Position numbers and translations under genes: made by a program. From Sipunculus nudus (lineage: Eukaryota; Annelida; Sipuncula; Golfingiida; Sipunculidae), in assembly GCA_026874595.1 (NCBI GenBank), contig CM049309.1, positions 25,301,033 to 25,365,032 on the forward strand: a stretch of 64,000 bases of DNA. Direction: 5' to 3'. The notes under the pieces were generated by a model. It was not told where the DNA came from, did no database searches, and saw only the letters and a program-made list of their open reading frames with translations. This document shows positions 11,368 to 24,060 of the stretch, one piece after another (position 1 is the first letter of the stretch; each line of letters begins with the position of its first letter).

Positions 11368-12450
11368 TTATTATCCTAAACATTTTTTTTTTTAAATATT
11401 CTTATGAACATGTCACCTTGAAAAAAGCATTGTAGCCAAAGTGCTTCAGTATGTATATAGCATTGTAGCCAAAGTCTTTCAGTATGTATAAACAGATTTA
11501 GCAACAGGCCAAGATTTTGTATCTATAAGTGGCTTTGTAGACTGCCAACTATTTCAGATTTGACAACAGGCCAATTTTTAGTCTGTGTCTGTTTATAGCT
11601 TTGGCAGACTACCAACTGTATTTGGTTATGCAACAGGTCAAGAGTTCAGTCAGCGCAGCCAAGTATAGGTCAAGAGTTCACTCAGTGCAGTAGCTGCACT
11701 TTGCAATTAGCTTCGCTTGACTTGGTTGACAGCTGTCTTCCTAAGCTGAATTGTCAGCCCAGTGCACCTTACTCAAGAGAAGTTAGATGTATCTGTTTGA
11801 TATTTTTTATATTGTTTTCTCATACAAGGGACTGGTGTTGCTACCTTCATTGATTTTTGCATAGTCATGTCCCTGCTTTTTTTCTCAGGAGGGAATTGAA
11901 ATATCTTCCTGACATAGTGCATATATATACATCTTGGATAGCTTTGTCCTTTACAAGACTGGTGGCCCACGTACAATAAATTTTTGCACAGCATATGTCC
12001 CTGCTTATTTCTGAGGAGGGATTTGATATATCAGTCTGAAATTGAACATATCTATGCATCTCTGATAGCTTCGTCATATACAAGCCTTGTGGCTCCACCT
12101 ACAATTGTTTTGGGGTTTCATGCATCTGTACACATAGCTCAAGAGTGGTTTGAAGTATCTGCCTGATATTTTGCATCTTTATACATCCTTGATGGCTTTC
12201 TCATACACAAGACTGGTAGCGCCACCTACAATAATTTTTGTTTTGAATATGGATCCATGCCAGTATTTCAGGAGCGATGTTTGTGTAATTGGTACATGTA
12301 CTCAGGTTCAAAATCCTTAGTACTTGCACTGTTCATATATATCAACTTACACATGTACTTGAATAGAAAATGGTCAATAATATTATCATGGAAGCATTAT
12401 ACCTGATGTATATCCCATTGCATAGCTTCGCATTAGGCCTGTTGGCCTTG

Positions 12451-13622
12451 TTAACATTTAGAGAGAGAAAGACAATCCGAGAAGGGGAATACATAACTTC
12501 CTGTGACTGGGGGAGGTAACAAAGCCTGTCATTCACCACTAGGAGAGGTGGTCAATCATGTCACAGCATGTATTGAACTTACTGCTCTATGGCAGCCAAG
12601 CATATTTGATTTGGCTTAGCCATTAAGAAGATTGATGTAACTAAAGTGAAGGCCATGGATTTTTGACTTATTTAAGGCATTGCATTCAGGATTGGCAAGA
12701 TAAATATCTTGATAGATCCATAAGTTTATTATAATACTGGCTGCCTGTAGCATGCAATGCATCAGCCCACTGGGTCTAAATAAAGCAGTCTGGTCTTTTT
12801 ATGCGTTGTTCAGTTTAAGTTATCTGATTAAAAACAGTGCCTGTAGATAGCCTATTCTGCTTGCTGTATGATTAAGAGTACAGTGTAGATGCTTGAGAAA
12901 CTCCTTTTTTAGTTCAACTTGGTTAAAGTCATCTGAACTACAGTGATCATGCACCCTGTCTTACTTCCATCCTTCTGTCTGTCTGTTATCAAGGCACAAA
13001 TCATAACCGTTTGGCCTAGAAAGTTCTTGGTAAATCCCCTTGCATACTAAAAAGTAGGTCACTGTTACCTATATTTGTGTGAGTGTTTGTGTATTTTAGC
13101 ACTTTGAAAATTAGACTTGTGTTAATGTTCTGGACTGCAAAACAAAAATTTTGCACTCAATCATGATATTAAACATTGCACATCAACTTCACATATAACA
13201 TTGTTACCATGCAAAAGATGAAGAAAATGGGCTCCAGCCAGTTCTTCAGAACAGCTGCAGACACAATTGCAAAATTTAAAAATATTCAGCTGTTGATGTA
13301 TGAAATTCAAACTTTAGATTGAATAGCTCAGTAAACAATTGCATGGATCTTTTTGAAATTCAGCAAGCTTACTGATCATGGAAAAACCCTTTCAGCTGTG
13401 GAAGACTGGGTGTACCATATACATATCTCCTTTATTTTTATGCATTTCTTTATTGTATTTTTTGTACTCAGAACTTATGACGGGCCAGTTGTTAACAAGT
13501 CACAAATTATTACCACTTGACCTATAAACTTTTTACTTAATATCCTGGCAGGTCCTTTGTAGGTCTCCTTGCATACCAAAAGTAGGTCACTGTGACATAT
13601 TTTGTGAGTTACTTGCATTTTT
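12451..13622. other. Mostly unassigned; decayed family B head
   Basis: 12451-12900 shows no feature. Around 12912-13100 there is a diverged family B head (AGTTCAACTTGG...GTCATCTGAACTACAGTGATC) with its CTGTCTGTCTG stretch. The rest is AT-rich without a supportable gene. Confidence 0.45.
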
Positions 13623-13936
13623 AGCTCAGCTGACTTACAGCTCAGCTGACTGTAAGTCATCTGAGCTATAGCGATCATTCTTTGTCCGTCGACCGTCCGG
13701 CCATCTGTCTCTATTTTTGAGACCTTAAAGATGCGGTCATCTGTAAACAGGGCAGAAATCATAATGACTGGAACTAGAATCTTCTCTCTTGACATGCAAT
13801 GAGGCTCATGAAAATTTGATACAAAAGCTCCAGTATCTGAACAACTTATGCATTGATCACCATGATTCTTTGCATGGGTATTGGTCATGGAATGTTTCAT
13901 CAGTTTTTGCAGACTGGTGGCCGCACCTGTATTTTT

Positions 13937-16900
13937 AGCGAACCTGTGAGCTTATGCGATGGTGCGGCGTCGTGCGGCATCTGTACATTAACCATAGCTA
14001 TCTCAAAAACGGCAGGAGCTAGCATCACCAAATATTTTGCAAATAATCAGTCATCCAAAAAACTATATCCGATTTTGTTTATTTTTTTTTCTAACTGCAT
14101 TTTCTTAGATTTTATAGGGAAAAAGCTAAAAAAGCTTTATAAATCTTCTTCTCCAAAACTGTCCAGCCAAATTGTCCAATATTTCACAGAAATGATCCCT
14201 GGAACAATCTTTCTCAAGTTTGTTCGAATGGTTCCAGTTCTGAGATTTTTGGCTGAGTTATGGGAGGTTGAACTGTGTTACCTGTGCAAAAAAGCATATT
14301 AAAATTTAAATCTCAGAAACGGCTGGAGCTATTATCACCAAATTTTATGCCAATGTTGGTCACATAAGTCATATCTGAAATTGAGGTATTGGTGGCGCCA
14401 CCTGCATCGGCCTTTTTTGTACGGGGTCATCAGTGCCTGTATCACACTGAGGGCTACAAAAACTTCTTCTCTGAAACCATATGGCCAAAATGTTTAATAT
14501 CACACAGAAATGATCCTAGGGTAGTGCTTTCTGAAGTTTGTTCAAATGGTCTCAGTTCAGTGACTTTTGGCTAAGTTATGGGAAGCTGAATTTAGTCATA
14601 TGCCATAACAGCCCATTTTAGCTCAGTGGCTACAAAGATCTTCTTCTCAAAAACCACTGGGCCAAATTCTTAAATCTCACACATTAATTATCCTTAGATG
14701 TTGATAATTCAAGCTTGTTCAAATGGTCTTGGTTCAGTGCTTTTTGGCTGAGTTACGGGAAGCTGAACTCAGCCAGTTTGCTGTACCTTCGTATATGAGT
14801 TATAAACCTGCAAAACGTTTTTCGACTGATGCCACTGAAGCCAGTTTGTTAAATATTTTACAAGAATAATCCCTACAATTATTCTTATAATAATTGTCAT
14901 TAATGGTTCTACATGAATGATTTATGGCTGAATTATAGAGCTTAAATTGAGTCATTTTACCATATATGTTAGCTGTTTGATGCTGTTACATCTAGCCTGG
15001 CACCAGTTTATCAGCATCTTTTACATCATGCCACTAGACATTTAGATTTCAGGTTTTCTTTGGTTAATATTGACAAGAAAGTTTTTTTAAAAGCTTTTAA
15101 AAAATCTAGATTTATGATTTAAGTTATTCATCATACCAGGCAATGTTACAATCATGGATGTTCAGCTCTCTGTGGCTATATAAAGACAACTGAACGTGGA
15201 TTAAAAATTATTGGTATCCCTACTCAACTTAATTCAAGAATTTGCCATCAGTGAGATATATCTGTATTTTATTTTGCATTCAGTATGTATTCATAATAAT
15301 TTTACATATATTCCTGATTTCTTTTTTATAAAAAGTCAGCTGAAAAGCATTTTGTATTGGGAAAATAAATTTCAAAGTTATTACAAGTAGGGACCACTTT
15401 TGTGTACAGATGGCAGCACTTGGTATACCATTGGCAGACTGCCAGTGCCTTGATGTTGGCCATTAGCCAAGATGATGTCAGCTCTATAAATAGTTTTGGC
15501 ACAGTGCCAGGATTGGAAGAAGTGCTGCCAGGTATAGGTCTCGAGTTCACTCAGTGCAGTAGATGCATTCTATTTATAGCTTTGGCAGACTGCTCACTGC
15601 ATCATAATTGGCATCAAAGTGCAGCCTGAATCTATTTATAGCTTTGGCAGACTGCCAACTGTGTCAGATTATGCAACAGGTCAAGAGTTCACTCAGTGCA
15701 GCTAGGTACAGGTCAAAAAATCACTCAGTCTAGCCAGGTGAAGGTCAAGGGTTCACTCAGTGCGGTAACTTGAGGCAGCAATTTGTCACAGGTCACTCGG
15801 GGGCAACTACCTTACTCACCTAAGCCTTGTCAGCCCAGTGCATCAAACTCTGGGGAAGTTTGATGTATTGGACTGATATTTTTACCTGTCTATGCGTCTT
15901 TGATGGTATTCTCATTTACAAGACAGGTGGTGCCACCTACATTGACTTTTGCAGTGTATGCGCCTGCTTATTTCTACAGAGGAATTTGATACATCAGCCT
16001 GAAATTTGGCATGTTTATACATATCGGGTAGCTTTATAGTGTACAAGATTGGTGGCGCCACCTACAATAATTTTTGCACAGTGTATGTCCCTGCTTATTT
16101 CATAGGAGGGGTTTGTTTGACATACTGGTGGTGCCAGCTACAATCATTGTATCCGCCAAAACAGAGTTTTGCGGATACTATGTTTTCAGTAGGACCCCGA
16201 CGCTGCCGCCATCGCCGCATAGGTTTCCGGAGAACTCCTCCATAACCACTGGGCAGAATTTTTTAAAATTCGGAATTATGATTGGTCACATGTGAACTGC
16301 TGCGCCCTCATTTTTAGTTGACCTCTGACCTTTCCTCACTGCCCAGCGTCCATTTGTGTGTCTGTTTCCACACATAAACCCACATATCTTGGGAACCGTT
16401 TGACCGATAAGGCTAAAGATTTTGCATAGATGTAGCCCTTGGAAAGCTTTATAACATACACTAAAAATGGTGGCGCCACCTGCAACCATTTTTGCACAGC
16501 GTCCATCTGTTCATCAGCCTTGGGATAAAAACACTCATATCTCTGCATTGGTTGGACTTATCCTCCTGAAATTTTGCATGTGTATACATTCTGGACAGCT
16601 TTCTTGATTTTATGACAGGTGGCGCCACCTACATTCACGTTCATATCATCCAAGCTCATATCTCGGAAACCGTTTGGCCAGTTGGGCCAAAATTTTGCAT
16701 GTGTATAGATCTCCCATAGCTCTTTATCATATGCAAAACAGGTGGTGCCACCTGCCACCATTTTTGCACAGCGTCCATCTGTTCGTCTGCCTTGGGATAA
16801 AATCACTCATATCTCGGCAGTGGTTTGACATATCCCCCTGAAATTTTGCATGTGTATAGATCTCACATAGCTCTTAATCATACAAAAAATTGGTGGTGCC

Positions 16901-19900
16901 ACCTGCCACCATTTTTGCACAGCATCCGTCTGTTTGTCTGCCGTGGGCTAAAATCACTCATATCTCAGTAGTGGTTTGACTTATCTGCCTGAAATTTTGC
17001 ATGTTTATACATCTTGGATAGCTTTCTGGAATTTTTGGCAGATGGCGCCACCTACATTTATGTAAATGCTGCAGACATTCAGGCTTATATCTCAGGACTG
17101 GTTTGACTTATTCCCCTGAAATTTTGCATGTGTATAGATCTCATATATCTCTTAATCATACACAAAATTGGTGGAGCCACCTGTCACCATTTTTGCACAG
17201 CGTCCGTCTGTTTATCTGCCTTGGGATAAAACACTTATATCTCTGCATTGGTTGGACTTATCTACCTGAAATTATGCATGTGTATACATTCTGGACAGCT
17301 TTCTTGAATTTTTGACAGGTGGCGCCACCTACATACACATTTCGGCTGCAGACATCCAGGCTATTATGCAACACACCTCACTCTATTTCCCCTTGCCACT
17401 GCATCACAGAAATGATCCTAGGGTAGTGCTTTCTGAAGTTTGTTCAAATGGTCTCAGTTCAGTGACTTTTGGCCGAGTTATGGGAAGCTGAATTTAGTCA
17501 TATGCCATAACAGCCCATTTTAGCTCAGCGGCTACAAAGAACTTCTTCTCAAAAACCACTGGGCCAAATTCTTAAATCTCACACATAAATTATCCTTAGA
17601 TGTTGATAATATAAGTTTGTTCAAATGCTTTTGGTTCAGTAAATTTTGGCTGAGTTATGGGAAGCTTAACTTAGCCATTTTGCTGTATTTTCCCATATGA
17701 GTTATAAACCTGCAAAACCGTTTTTTGACTGACGCCACTGAGGCCAATTTGTTTAATATTTTACAGGAATAATCACCTGAATTATTCTTATAATTATTGT
17801 CTTTTATGGTTCCGAGGAATGAATTTTGGCTGAATTATAAAGATTGAATTGAGTCATTTTACCATATATGTAAGTTGTGTGAAGCAGATACATCTAGCCT
17901 GGCACCAGTTTATCAGCATCTGTTACATCTTGCCTCTAGACATTTAAATTTCAGGTTATCTATGGTTAATATTGACAAGAATGTTTTACAAGCTTTTAAA
18001 AAATGTAGATTTATGATTTTAGATATTTCTCATGCCAGGCAATGTTTACTATCACAAGTATACAGCTCTCTGTGGGTGTATAAAGATGGCTGTACATGAT
18101 TTATAAATAATTGGTATCCATACTCAACTTTATTCAAGATTTTGCCATCAGTGAGATGTATCTGTATTATAATTTTGCATTCTTTATACATCTGTAATAA
18201 TTTTAATGAACCTGTGAGCTAATGCGATTATTTGGCATCGTCTGTCGTCGTCGTTAACCATACTATTTAAAAAAAACTGTTGCTAGTATCATGAAATTTA
18301 ATGCAAAAAATTAGCCATCTGAAAAACTCTGCATTTTCTTAGATTTTATATCGAAAAAGCTAAAAAACCTTTAAAAACCTTCTCCTCCGAAACAGTCAAG
18401 CCAGATAGTTCAATATTTCACAGAAATAATCTTTTATACCATCTCTCTCAAGTTTGTTCGAATGGTTCAAGTTTGGTGAATTTTGGCCGAGTTACAGGAA
18501 GTTTAAATAAACTGTCCAAAAAAGCATACTTAAATGGCAATCTCAGAAATGGCTGGAGGTATCATCACCAAATTTTATGCCAGTGTTAAGCATACTGACA
18601 TAGTAATCTCAGAAATGACAGAAGCTAGCATTACCAAGTATTGTGCAAATGTTGGTCACATGACTCATATTTGAAGTTGCAGATTTTGTGGTGCTACCTA
18701 CATTGACCTGTTTTTTATGGGCAAAAACCTCATAATTTTAGCCTCTTTCAGCTTAAAATGTTTATGATGAAACTGTCAAGTTGAATTGTTCAGTTTTTTT
18801 AAAAGAATTATCCTAGGACATGGTTCTTTTAATCATATCAGAAAAGCTTAAGTTAGTCTTATGGCAATTATTATTTCTATTTCAAACTGAGGACTGCAAA
18901 ACTGTTGTTCTACAAAATTATAGTTTCAATTATAACTTCTGTAACATTGCACAAAAATTATTCTTAGGTGGCCTTTGTTCAAGTTTACTTGAATGATAAT
19001 TGGCAGAATTATTGGACCTTTAACAATGAAAGAACTGAATCTTTTTTAAAGCATTTTAGCCAAAGTCTTTCAGTATGTGTAAACAGATTTACCAACAGAC
19101 CAAGATTGTGTTTGTATCTTTAAATAGGTTGAGAAACTGCCAACTGTTTCAGATTTGGCAACAGATCAAGAGTTCATTCAGTGCAGCCAGATATAGGTCA
19201 AGAGTTCAGTCAGTGCAGCCAAGCACAAGGCATGTGATCACCTCATGGGTTACATGTGAACACCTCATGGCCACCATGTGATCAACTCATGGGTGTCATG
19301 CCCCTCAGGGCTGCATGTGGACTACCAACTGTGTCAGGTTATGCAACAGGTCAAGAGTTCACTCAGTGCAGCCAGGTACAGGTGCCTGGTCATGAGTTCA
19401 CTTAGTGCAGTAGCCAGAGCCAGCTAGCAAATTTGTCACAGTTCGCTCGGGGCAACTGCCTTTCTCACCTAAGCCTGGTCAGCCCCATGCATCAGACTCA
19501 AGGTAAGTTTGATGTATTTGCCTGATATTTTGACCTGTCTATGTGTTTTTGATGGCTTTCTTGTTCACAGGACAGGTGTCACCACCTACAATGACTTTTG
19601 CACAGTGTATGTGCCTGCTTATTTCTACAGAGGAATTTGATATATCAGCCTGAAATTGGGCATATGTATATATCTCTGATAGCTTCATTGTGTACAAGAC
19701 TGGTGGTGCCAGCTAAAATCATTTTTGTGTTGTGTGCACCCATGCCAGAATTTCAGCAGTGATGTTTGTGTAATTGTTTCTTATTCAAAATGTTTAGTAC
19801 TTGCATTGTTCATATACATGAGAAGTAATGGTCCAGCATTGAAGCATTATACCTGGTGTATTTCCCAATGCACCGGTTCGCACTAGGCCTGTAGGCCTTG
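13937..19900 (+). mobile_element. Family A Helentron-like element, 5.96-kb copy
   Basis: Head AGCGAACCTGTGAGCTTATG at 13937. The 3' end CACCGGTTCGCACTAGGCC then TGTAGGCCTTG stops at 19900. The left flank CACCTGTATTTTT and right flank TTTTATTTTTACAAATTT together rebuild an empty family B site, as seen uninterrupted at about 20574-20600. Inside, 17400-18205 repeats 14495-15300, and a second degenerate head sits at 18205, so the copy is internally rearranged. It hosts a 3'-truncated family E element from 16149. Confidence 0.65.
16149..17400 (+). mobile_element. Family E Helentron-like element, 3' truncated
   Basis: Head GTATCCGCC at 16149 with the pairing arm GCGGATAC at 16171. The tandem GGTGGCGCCACC units match 9355-11064. 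The copy stops after CTATTTCCCCTTGCCACTG, where family A sequence (ATCACAGAAATGATCC) starts abruptly. The terminal GGATAC hairpin is missing, so a deletion or recombination removed the 3' end. Confidence 0.6.
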
Positions 19901-21977
19901 TTTTATTTTTACAAATTTTTTTCTCTATTTTTGAGACCTTGAGATGTGGTCATCTGTTAACAGGGCACAAATCATAACAACTGCATGGACCTAGAATCTT
20001 CTCTCTTGACATGCCGGGAGGCTCATGAAGGTCTCCGTGGAAACCTGAAATTAGGTCTCTGTTACCCATAAACTCTGAGCTATGGGGCTCAAAAGTACCC
20101 CCCAGAATAATAGAAAATTTGATACAAAAGCTCAAGTATCTGAACAACTTATGCATTAATTACCATGATTCTTTGCATAGATATTGATCATGGAATGTTT
20201 CATCAGTTTCTGCAGTCTGGTGGTGCCACCTGTATTTTTCAATTTTTACCATTTTTTTTTCTCTATTTTATTTTACCTTAAAAGATGCGGTCATCTGTTA
20301 ACAGGGCACAAATCGCAACGACTGGACCTAGAATCTTCTCTCTTGACATGCAGGGAGGCTCATGAAAAGTCTCTGTTGAAACCTGAAATTAGGTCACTGT
20401 TACCCATAAACTCTGAGCTATGGGGCTCCGAAAACCCCCCCCCCCCCCCCAGAATAATGGAAAATTTGATACAAAAGCTCAAGTATCTGAACAACTTATG
20501 CATTGATCACCATGATTCTTTGCATAGATATTGATCATGGAATGTTTCATCAGTTTCTGCAGTCTGGTGGTGCCACCTGTATTTTTTTATTTTTACAAAT
20601 TTTTTTCTTTTTGAGACCTCTTAAGATGTGGTCATCTGTTACATGGCACAAATTGTAATGGCTGGACCTAGAATCTTCTCTCTTGACTTGCAGGGAGGCC
20701 CATGAAAAGGCTCTGTGGTCTCTGTTACACATTAACTCTGAACTATTGGGCTCTGAAGTACCCTCCAGAATAATAGAAACTTTGAAACAATAGCTCAAGG
20801 ATCTGAACAGCTATTGCACTGATCACCATGATTCTTTGCATGGATATTGATCATGGAATGTTTCATCAGTTTCTGCAGTCTGGTGGTGTCACCTGTATTT
20901 TTTTTCGATTTTACAAATTTTTTCTCTATTTTTAGACCTCTTTAAGATGCGTTCATCTGTTAACAGGACACAAATCCTAACCACTGGACCTGGAATCTTC
21001 TAACTTGACATTCAGGGGAGATCCATGAAAAGTTTTATGAGAAACCTGAAATTAGGTCTCTGTTACCCATATTCTCCAAGCTATGGGGCTCAGAAGTACC
21101 CTCCAGAATAATTAAAGATATGATATAAAGCTCCATTATCTGAACAACTAATGCATTTATCACCATGATTCTTTGCATGCATATTGATCATTGAGTCTTT
21201 CATTATATCCTGCAGACTGGTGGCGCCACCTGGATTTTTAAAAAGTTTAACCCTTTTTTTCTCTATTTTTGAGACCTTTACAGATGCGGTGGTGTGTTAA
21301 CAAAGCACAAATTGTAACCATTGGTCCTAGAATCTTCATACTTGACATCCAGGGAGGTCTGTAAAAAATCTCCTTGGAAACTAGAAATTAGGTCTCTGTT
21401 ACCCATATTCTGTGAGCTATGGGGCTTATAAGCTCCCCCCCCCCCAGCATAATTAAAAATTTGATACCAAGCAGGGCACAAATCATAACCATTGGACCTG
21501 AAATCTTCTAACTTAAAATCAATGGAGGTCCATGTAAAGTCTCCTAGGAAACGTGAAATTAGGTCTCTGTTACCCATATTTTCTGAGCTATGGGGCTTAT
21601 AAGCACCCCTCAGAATAACTGAAAATTTTAAACCAAAGTAGGGCACAAATCATAACCATTGGGCTCAGAATCTTCTAACTTGATATCCTGAGACTTCCTC
21701 AAAAGTTATCCCCAGAAACCGGTCATTGTGACCTTTATTCTCAGGGTTTTGGGGTATGTTTGAGCACCCCAGAAATAATGCAAAATACACACAAATTACC
21801 AGATTCCTCATGAAAGACTGGTTGGATTGTCATCAAATTTGTTGTGCTTATGGGTCTTGATGAACTTAAGCTAATATGCATGAACAATGATGCCACCTAT
21901 CTTAATTGGTTGTCTGTGCAAGGACATATTATCAACATGTTAGTTGGCTGAGCGTTATGACCCATGGGTCACTTGTT

Positions 21978-24060
21978 AGCAAACCTGTGGGCTTATGTGA
22001 TGGTGTGTCATATGTATGAAAACCCATGCTTTCTTGAAAATGGCAGGAGCTAGCATCACCAAACTTTATGCAAAAATCAGTCATCTAATAAACTCTATCT
22101 GATTTTGCTTATTTTTTGGCTATTTGCGTTAAATTTTATAGGAATAAAGCTAAAAAAGCTTTAAAAATCTTCTTCTCCACAACGGTCTAGCCAAATAATT
22201 CAATATTACACAGAAATTATCCCTTATAACAATCTTTCACAGGTTTGTTCGAATGGTTCCAGTTCAGTAAATTTAGGCTGAGTTACAGGAAGCTTAACTT
22301 AGTCATTTGGCAAAAAAAGAATACTAAAATTACAATATCAGAAACGGCTGGAGCTATCATCACCAAATTTTATGCAATTGTTGGTCATATGAGTCATATT
22401 TGAAATTGAGGTATTAGTGGCCCCACCTGCAATGACCTTTTCTGTACAGGGGTCATCGGTCATCAGTACGATAATCCATAATTTCTCAGGAATAGCAGGA
22501 GCTAGCATCCACAAAATTTATGCAAAAATCTGTCACATATCAAATGTTGTTGGATAAGAGTGTTTTGTGGTGCCACCTGCATTAACATTTTATGGGGAAA
22601 AGCTTAAAAAAACCTTTGAAAATCTTTTTCTCTGAAATAATTCAGCCAAAGGGTTCAGTATTTCACAGAAATTATCTCAGAGACCAGTTCTCTCAAGTTT
22701 GTTCAAATGGTTTTGTTTTGATGAATTTTGGCCGAGTTACAGGAATTTGAAATTAGTCATTTGGCAAGTAAGTATACTAACATAACAATCTCAGAAACAA
22801 TAGGAGCTAGGATCACTCAATTTTGTGCAAATGTTGGTCACGTGACTCATAGTTGAAATTGCAGTTTTTGTGGTGCCACCTACATTGACCTGTTTTTACA
22901 GTCAGAAACCTTGTAATTTTTAGCCATTTTCATCTGAAAAATGTTTTACCATGAAACTGTCAAATTTCACCAGATTATTCTAGGATCGGGTTTTTTTAAT
23001 CGCATAATAATAGGTTGGGTTCATTGATTTTTTGGTAGAGTCATAGAGAGCTTAATGGTCTTGAGGCCATTAGTAAGCCTATTTGAAATTGACGGCTGCA
23101 ATAGTCTCCTTCTGCAAAATCCTATAGTTTCTGTTTATGTAACATTGCACAAAAATGATTCATAGATGGCCTTTGATCAAGTTAACTAACGTGATTTTTG
23201 GCACAATTATTAGACCTTTAAAAATAAAAGGACTGCATATTTTATTATTCTAAACATTTTTATAAAAAAATCTTATGAATACATCAAACATTTTAGCCAA
23301 AGTCTTAAAGTATGTGTGAACAGGTTTACCAACAGGCCAATATTGTGGCCGTATCTATAAATAGCTTGACAGATTGCCAACTATTTGGCAGATTTGGCAA
23401 CAGGCCAAAGGTCAGCCTGGATCTATTTATAGTTTTGGCAGACTGCAAGCTGTATCAGATCATGAGTTCACTCAGTGCTGCCAGGCATTGGTCAAGAGTT
23501 CACTCAGTGCAGTTGCTGCATTCTATTATTAGCTTTGGCAAGCTTCCCACTGCATCAAATTTGGCGTCAAAGTTCAGTCTGGATCTATTTATAGCTTTGG
23601 CAGACTGCCAACTTTGTCAGATTATGCAACAGGTCAAGAGTTCACTCATTGGAGCCAGGTACAGGTCAAAAGTTCACTCAGTCTAGCCAGGTGCAGGTCA
23701 AGAGTTCACTCAGTGCAGCAGCTTGAGCCAGCAATTTGTCACTTCACTCTGGGCAACTGCCTTTCTCAGCTAAGCCTGGTCAGCCCAGTGCATCAGACTC
23801 TGGATCAGTCTGGATCTATTTATAGCTTTGGCAGACTGCCAACTTTGTTAGATTATGCAACAGGTCAAGAGTTCACTCATTGGAGCCAGGTACAGGTCAA
23901 AAGTTCACTCAGTCTAGCCAGGTGCAGGTCAAGAGTTCACTCAGTGCAGCAGCTTGAGCCAGCAATTTGTCACTTCACTCTGGGCAACTGCCTTTCTCAG
24001 CTAAGCCTGGTCAGCCCAGTGCATCAGACTCGAGAGAAGTTTTATTCTGGATTTACTGCT
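21978..24060 (+). mobile_element. Family A Helentron-like element, 3' incomplete
   Basis: Starts AGCAAACCTGTGGGCTTATG two bases after the 3' end of the family B element, with only TT between. Modules follow the order seen in the other family A copies. It fades after the 231-bp tandem duplication at 23575-24031 without the AGGCCTGTAGGCCT end. Confidence 0.6.
23575..24031. repeat. 231-bp tandem duplication
   Basis: Two head-to-tail copies (23575-23805 and 23806-24031) inside family A. I saw a single base difference over the shared ~226 bp (CTTTGTCAG versus CTTTGTTAG), far closer than other repeat pairs in this region. This implies a recent duplication or an assembly collapse or expansion artefact. 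Confidence 0.85.

Larger units (their letters stand above)
5804..12450 (+). mobile_element. Family A Helentron-like element, outer copy
   Basis: Head AGCGAACCTGTGAGCTTATG at 5804. A 3' terminus GCTTCGCATTAGGCCTG then TTGGCCTTG ends at 12450, followed by TT. The head word CGAACCTGTG is the reverse complement of the CACAGGTTCG found at intact termini. The interior is made of repeated ~330-bp modules with 'gccacctgcat' and 'ggagctatcatcacc' phrases, followed by a CAGACTGCCAACT / TTCACTCAGTGCAG module. A second head (7125) and terminus (11367) lie within it, consistent with a nested copy, although internal duplication is also possible. It encodes no recognisable protein. Confidence 0.55.
13623..21975 (+). 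mobile_element. Family B Helentron-like element with family A inside
   Basis: Head AGCTCAGCTGACTTACAG and again AGCTCAGCTGACTGTAAG near 13641. The terminus GGCTGAGCGTTATGACCC then ATGGGTCACTTG ends at 21975, followed by TT. The head word GCTCAGCTG is complementary to the subterminal CAGCTGAGC type, and GTGACCCATGGGTCAC is the end palindrome in this family (this copy has ATGACCCATGGGTCAC). It is split by the family A insertion 13937-19900. The 19930-21760 part is a tandem array of ~335-bp units, each beginning 'tttgagacctttaaagatg' and ending at a GTGGTGCCACC-type motif. It encodes no protein. Confidence 0.65.

Noticed and set aside
13475-14302. Two ~145-codon open frames on opposite strands
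   Set aside because: They cross the border between family B and family A repeats and have no protein character.
20184-21646. Open frames of 82-122 codons
   Set aside because: They are the same ~335-bp family B unit read in different copies, with repeated peptide phrases.
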